From contig JAZDDW010000015.1 of assembly GCA_043809365.1 (NCBI GenBank), positions 1-32,517 of the forward strand: a stretch of 32,517 nt of DNA, given 5' to 3'. Source of the DNA: CAJAUT01 sp043809365 (GTDB taxonomy: Bacteria; Patescibacteriota; Microgenomatia; UBA1400; UBA12108). Each line of letters opens with the position of its first letter. The stretch's first letter is position 1. The notes under the pieces are model-generated. The model worked only from the letters and a program-made list of their open reading frames with translations, did not search any database and was not told the DNA's origin. The position numbers and the translations under genes are program-made. This document shows, one piece after another, positions 30,449-32,517 of this stretch.

Positions 30449-30616
30449 ATGATGACCAGCAAAGCCCGTCAAAAAGACAAGTCTAGAACAGAAATTACCG
30501 AGGATTTTCACAAAGAGATGGCCGACGTCTTTTGTCACATTCTTCTCCTGGCCCAACATTATCAGGTGGATCTCGAGAAAGAAGTCAACGAAAAGTGGTT
30601 AGTCTGGAAAACTTGA
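30449..30616 (+). pseudogene. MazG-like pyrophosphohydrolase, N-terminally truncated
   Basis: A 55-codon frame whose second half (EMADVFCHILLLAQHYQVDLEKEVNEKW) matches the C-terminal helices of MazG/dCTPase-type nucleotide pyrophosphohydrolases. The first helices, which carry the metal-binding EExxE motif, are missing. The frame is open upstream but reads unrelated residues, and only 56 bases separate it from the membrane protein gene. No Shine-Dalgarno sequence precedes the ATG. It is most likely a gene remnant left by a rearrangement or insertion. Confidence 0.6.
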
Positions 30617-30644
30617 CATTTGCCCATAAACCCGCCAATATAAA
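30613..30644 (+). promoter_or_regulatory. Promoter of first lysozyme-like gene
   Basis: TTGACA (30613-30618) overlaps the stop of the MazG fragment. With 17-base spacing the -10 is CAATAT (30636-30641); TATAAA at 30639-30644 is the other choice. The ATG at 30653 is only 8-11 bases further, so there is little or no leader. Confidence 0.55.
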
Positions 30645-30652
30645 GTCATCTT

Positions 30653-31255
30653 ATGAAATCCTTGCTCAAGGTTGTTTTGTGGTTCCCAATAGCGGTTATC
30701 TGTCTCTTTTTTACCATCTCCACCTACGGTCAGTTCTCGCGCACCAGAGGATTCCAAGGTTTGATCCGCCAGGAAATCACTGATTTCAAAAACAAACCTG
30801 TCACCTTCGCCGCTCTCCCCAAAGTAGCTTTCGAAATCAAAACCGCCCTCGCCAAAGAAGATGCTCGACCCCTAATCATCGAGCGCTATTTCCAGAGCTA
30901 CAACTCACCTATGAGAGGGATGGGGGACTATATCGTCAAGACCAGTGATCGTTTTAATCTCGATCCTTATCTGGTAATCGCGATTGCTCAACAAGAATCC
31001 AATTTGGGAAAACTAATGCCTCCCAACTGCCATAACGCCTGGGGGTGGGGGATTCATTCAGGGGGGACTCTTTGTTTTGCTAGTTGGAACGAAGGCATTA
31101 ATACCTTTATCTCTGGTCTCGCCGAAAAATACCTCGCTTATGGACTCCGTACTCCAGAGGAAATCATGACTAGATATAACGCCGCCTCCCCAGGTGGTGC
31201 CTGGGCCAAAGGCGTCAATCAATTTCTCGAGGATCTCCAGACAGGATCCTGGTGA
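30653..31255 (+). CDS. Lysozyme-fold (glucosaminidase/transglycosylase-like) exoprotein
   Basis: A 200-residue protein with an N-terminal membrane anchor or signal (about 4-24). The catalytic domain (from about 85) has the putative catalytic Glu115 in AIAQQESNLGKLMP, NAWGWGIHSGG and FASWNEGINTFISGLAEKY. This is the pattern of lysozyme-like peptidoglycan hydrolases of the transglycosylase/glucosaminidase group. It probably works on the cell wall outside the membrane. A paralogue follows directly (31314-31820). The two share the order YNSPM, ESxxGK.MP, GWGI and CF, so they arose by tandem duplication. Confidence 0.75.
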   Translation: MKSLLKVVLWFPIAVICLFFTISTYGQFSRTRGFQGLIRQEITDFKNKPVTFAALPKVAFEIKTALAKEDARPLIIERYFQSYNSPMRGMGDYIVKTSDRFNLDPYLVIAIAQQESNLGKLMPPNCHNAWGWGIHSGGTLCFASWNEGINTFISGLAEKYLAYGLRTPEEIMTRYNAASPGGAWAKGVNQFLEDLQTGSW

Positions 31256-31276
31256 ACGTAGGAAAATTTGCCTAAC

Positions 31277-31304
31277 TTGACAAGCCTATAGTTTGTGGTA
31301 ACAT
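31277..31304 (+). promoter_or_regulatory. Promoter of second lysozyme-like gene
   Basis: TTGACA (31277-31282), a 16-base spacer and TAACAT (31299-31304). The ATG at 31314 lies nine bases after the -10, so the transcript is nearly leaderless. Confidence 0.6.
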
Positions 31305-31313
31305 CCGCAGACT

Positions 31314-31820
31314 ATGAGGAAAATACTTGTCTGCTTAGCCACGACCATTTTACTCTTCTTATCTGGCCATACCTCCACTCTAGCCGTAGAACCCGATCTT
31401 CGGATCGAGCAAATGAGGGCTGTTTTGACCAAATATAACTCACCCATGTTAGGCCTAGAAGAGATATTGATTGCTACTGCCGAAAAATACAAACTCGACT
31501 GGACCCTGATGGCGGCTATTGCCGGTACCGAATCCAGTTTTGGCAAGCGTATGCCTGTCTCGCCGACAGGCGGACCTTGCATTAATCCTTACGGCTGGGG
31601 AATTTATGGTGATCACAAACTCTGTTTTAGTACATTTGAAGCTGCCATAGAAGGGGTTGCCTCTGGTCTTGCCAAAAAATACAATATTTCCAGCCTTGAA
31701 TCTATCGCCCGTACCTACAATATCGTTAGTACCGAAGGATGGATCTCTCATACTCGTTTCTTTATGCACAAAATCCAAGCCGCCGAAATTCCTGTCCACG
31801 CGCTCCCTATTACGCTATAA
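31314..31820 (+). CDS. Second lysozyme-fold exoprotein (tandem paralogue)
   Basis: A 168-residue secreted protein. The signal peptide covers residues 1-24 with cleavage likely after TSTLA. The domain repeats the layout of its neighbour: YNSPMLGLEE, Glu73 in AIAGTESSFGKRMP, YGWGIYGDHKLCF and GVASGLAKKY. Between MP and the conserved Cys it carries about six extra residues (VSPTGG) encoded by a palindromic repeat, absent from the first paralogue. Its stop codon overlaps the TATAAT in front of tRNA-Leu. Confidence 0.78.
   Translation: MRKILVCLATTILLFLSGHTSTLAVEPDLRIEQMRAVLTKYNSPMLGLEEILIATAEKYKLDWTLMAAIAGTESSFGKRMPVSPTGGPCINPYGWGIYGDHKLCFSTFEAAIEGVASGLAKKYNISSLESIARTYNIVSTEGWISHTRFFMHKIQAAEIPVHALPITL
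31553..31571. repeat. Palindromic repeat inserted in lysozyme-like gene
   Basis: GCCTGTC and GACAGGC form a perfect 7-bp stem around a 5-base loop. By comparison with the paralogue it is an in-frame insertion of about 18 bases. It resembles the repeat at 32335-32355. Confidence 0.7.
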
Positions 31821-31830
31821 TTCACCTTGA

Positions 31831-31911
31831 GCCAAGGTGGCGAAATGGTATACGCGCACGCTTTAGGAGCGTGTCCCTTACGGGATGGGGGTTCAAGTCC
31901 TCTCCTTGGCA
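31831..31911 (+). tRNA. tRNA-Leu(TAG)
   Basis: Class II tRNA with a long variable arm. The acceptor GCCAAGG pairs with CCTTGGC. The anticodon stem CACGC/GCGTG holds the loop TTTAGGA, giving anticodon TAG. The T-loop is TTCAAGT. CCA is not encoded. A TATAAT (31816-31821) lies nine bases upstream. Confidence 0.95.
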
Positions 31912-31916
31912 CATGA

Positions 31917-31922
31917 TATAAT
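31917..31922 (+). promoter_or_regulatory. -10 box of trigger factor gene
   Basis: A perfect TATAAT begins six bases after the end of tRNA-Leu and ends eight bases before the ATG of the trigger factor gene, so the transcript is nearly leaderless. Confidence 0.5.
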
Positions 31923-31930
31923 CGCAAACT

Positions 31931-32517
31931 ATGACAAAAACAGCCATTGTAAAAAAACCAGACGGTACAATCTCTTTCGAACTTAATTTATCCGCGCATA
32001 CTATCGCCACAACCTACGATCAAGTTCTCCATGAGGTCGCCAAAACTGCCTCCATCAAGGGATTTCGCCCCGGCAAAGCCCCCCTCCCTATGGTTGAAGC
32101 AAATTCCGATAAATCCCAGCTTTATTCCCACGTTTTAGAACACCTCTTGTCTCCCGCCTACTCGCAAGTCATTCAAGAACACCAGCTCATTCCCCTGATT
32201 GAACCCAAGGTTACCCCCAAACGGATGGAAATTGGCCAAGACTGGACTCTGTCTGTCGAGGTAGCCATCTCGCCAGTCGTTGAGCTAGGTACCTACAAAC
32301 AGTATATAAAAACTGCCCTCACCAAACTCAAAAACCTGCCTGCCGGCAAGGCAGGAGATGCCAAACCAGACGACAAACTCAATCTAATCTTTGACGCTCT
32401 TCTTGCTGGTTCAAAACTAGAAGTTGCACCTCTTTTGATTGAAGAAGAAACCAAATCGGCCCTCTCACGCCTAGCCAAACAACTCTCAGAGCTCAAGCTC
32501 AGTGTGGCTGATTACGC
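31931..32517 (+). CDS. tig: Trigger factor, partial, apparently without PPIase domain
   Basis: The frame is open to the window end (195 codons). The N-terminal ribosome-binding domain carries the signature GFRPGKAP (44-51). In standard trigger factor a PPIase domain of about 100 residues follows. Here residues of the C-terminal chaperone domain (LEVAPLLIEEETKSAL) begin after a linker of only about 20 residues, so the PPIase domain seems absent. The linker contains LPAGKAG, encoded by a palindromic repeat. The protein would act on nascent chains at the ribosome exit. The C-terminal end is outside the window. Confidence 0.88.
   Translation, partial: MTKTAIVKKPDGTISFELNLSAHTIATTYDQVLHEVAKTASIKGFRPGKAPLPMVEANSDKSQLYSHVLEHLLSPAYSQVIQEHQLIPLIEPKVTPKRMEIGQDWTLSVEVAISPVVELGTYKQYIKTALTKLKNLPAGKAGDAKPDDKLNLIFDALLAGSKLEVAPLLIEEETKSALSRLAKQLSELKLSVADY
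32335..32355. repeat. Palindromic repeat inserted in trigger factor linker
   Basis: CCTGCC (32335-32340) and GGCAGG (32350-32355) enclose the palindrome TGCCGGCA. It encodes LPAGKAG in the interdomain linker in frame. It is related in form to the repeat at 31553-31571. Confidence 0.7.

Overview
The window looks like a chromosome segment of a Patescibacteria (CPR) bacterium, probably near the Microgenomates. This is inferred from several traits: start codons placed right after -10 boxes (leaderless transcripts), two large serine recombinases abutting tRNA 3' ends, a small GIY-YIG gene framed by short palindromes, palindromes inserted inside reading frames, and a trigger factor that seems to lack its PPIase domain. 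TGA behaves as a normal stop. No rRNA and no CRISPR array are present.

Left part (1-3880). A decayed C-terminal fragment of a serine recombinase (minus strand) faces away from an intact recombinase (259-1857). The reading frame of the intact gene runs without a stop into the antisense strand of tRNA-Gly. Five minus-strand tRNAs follow (Gly, Phe, Val, Lys, Leu), then a two-gene operon of a C39-like cysteine peptidase and an ATP-grasp ligase, then tRNA-Gln on the plus strand.

Middle part (3880-28940). The 3' end of tRNA-Gln (14 bp) recurs as a direct repeat at 28942, so this 25 kb may be one integrated island. In order it holds: a second serine recombinase next to the tRNA; a PD-(D/E)XK protein; a small XRE regulator; a four-gene minus-strand operon (ParB-methyltransferase, methyltransferase, terminase small and large subunits) with no capsid or portal genes; and a type I restriction operon. 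That operon comprises an HsdM-HsdS fusion, a membrane lectin-like protein, a DUF6602-like nuclease-fold protein, HsdR, a Cas4-like nuclease and a free-standing FtsK-gamma-like winged helix. A structured non-coding stretch and a small GIY-YIG-like gene follow. Next comes a compact metabolic or signalling block: a CapK-like AMP ligase converges on eight minus-strand genes (PP2C phosphatase, histidine phosphatase, ABC ATPase, transketolase, metallopeptidase-like protein, APH-type kinase, THI5/SsuA-like binding protein, permease). The three ABC parts are scattered among the enzymes, which suggests one pathway. I do not recognise this combination as a described system; uptake and use of a thiamine-like or other small precursor is only a hypothesis.

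Right part (28940-32517). A class I methyltransferase overlaps an internally duplicated membrane protein. A MazG-like fragment without its N-terminus follows, then two tandem lysozyme-fold proteins, tRNA-Leu(TAG) and the start of trigger factor, which runs off the window.

Expression pattern. At least six genes carry a -10-like hexamer exactly six bases before the start codon, while internal operon genes mostly have Shine-Dalgarno sequences. All functional calls come from reading motifs; no database search was done.
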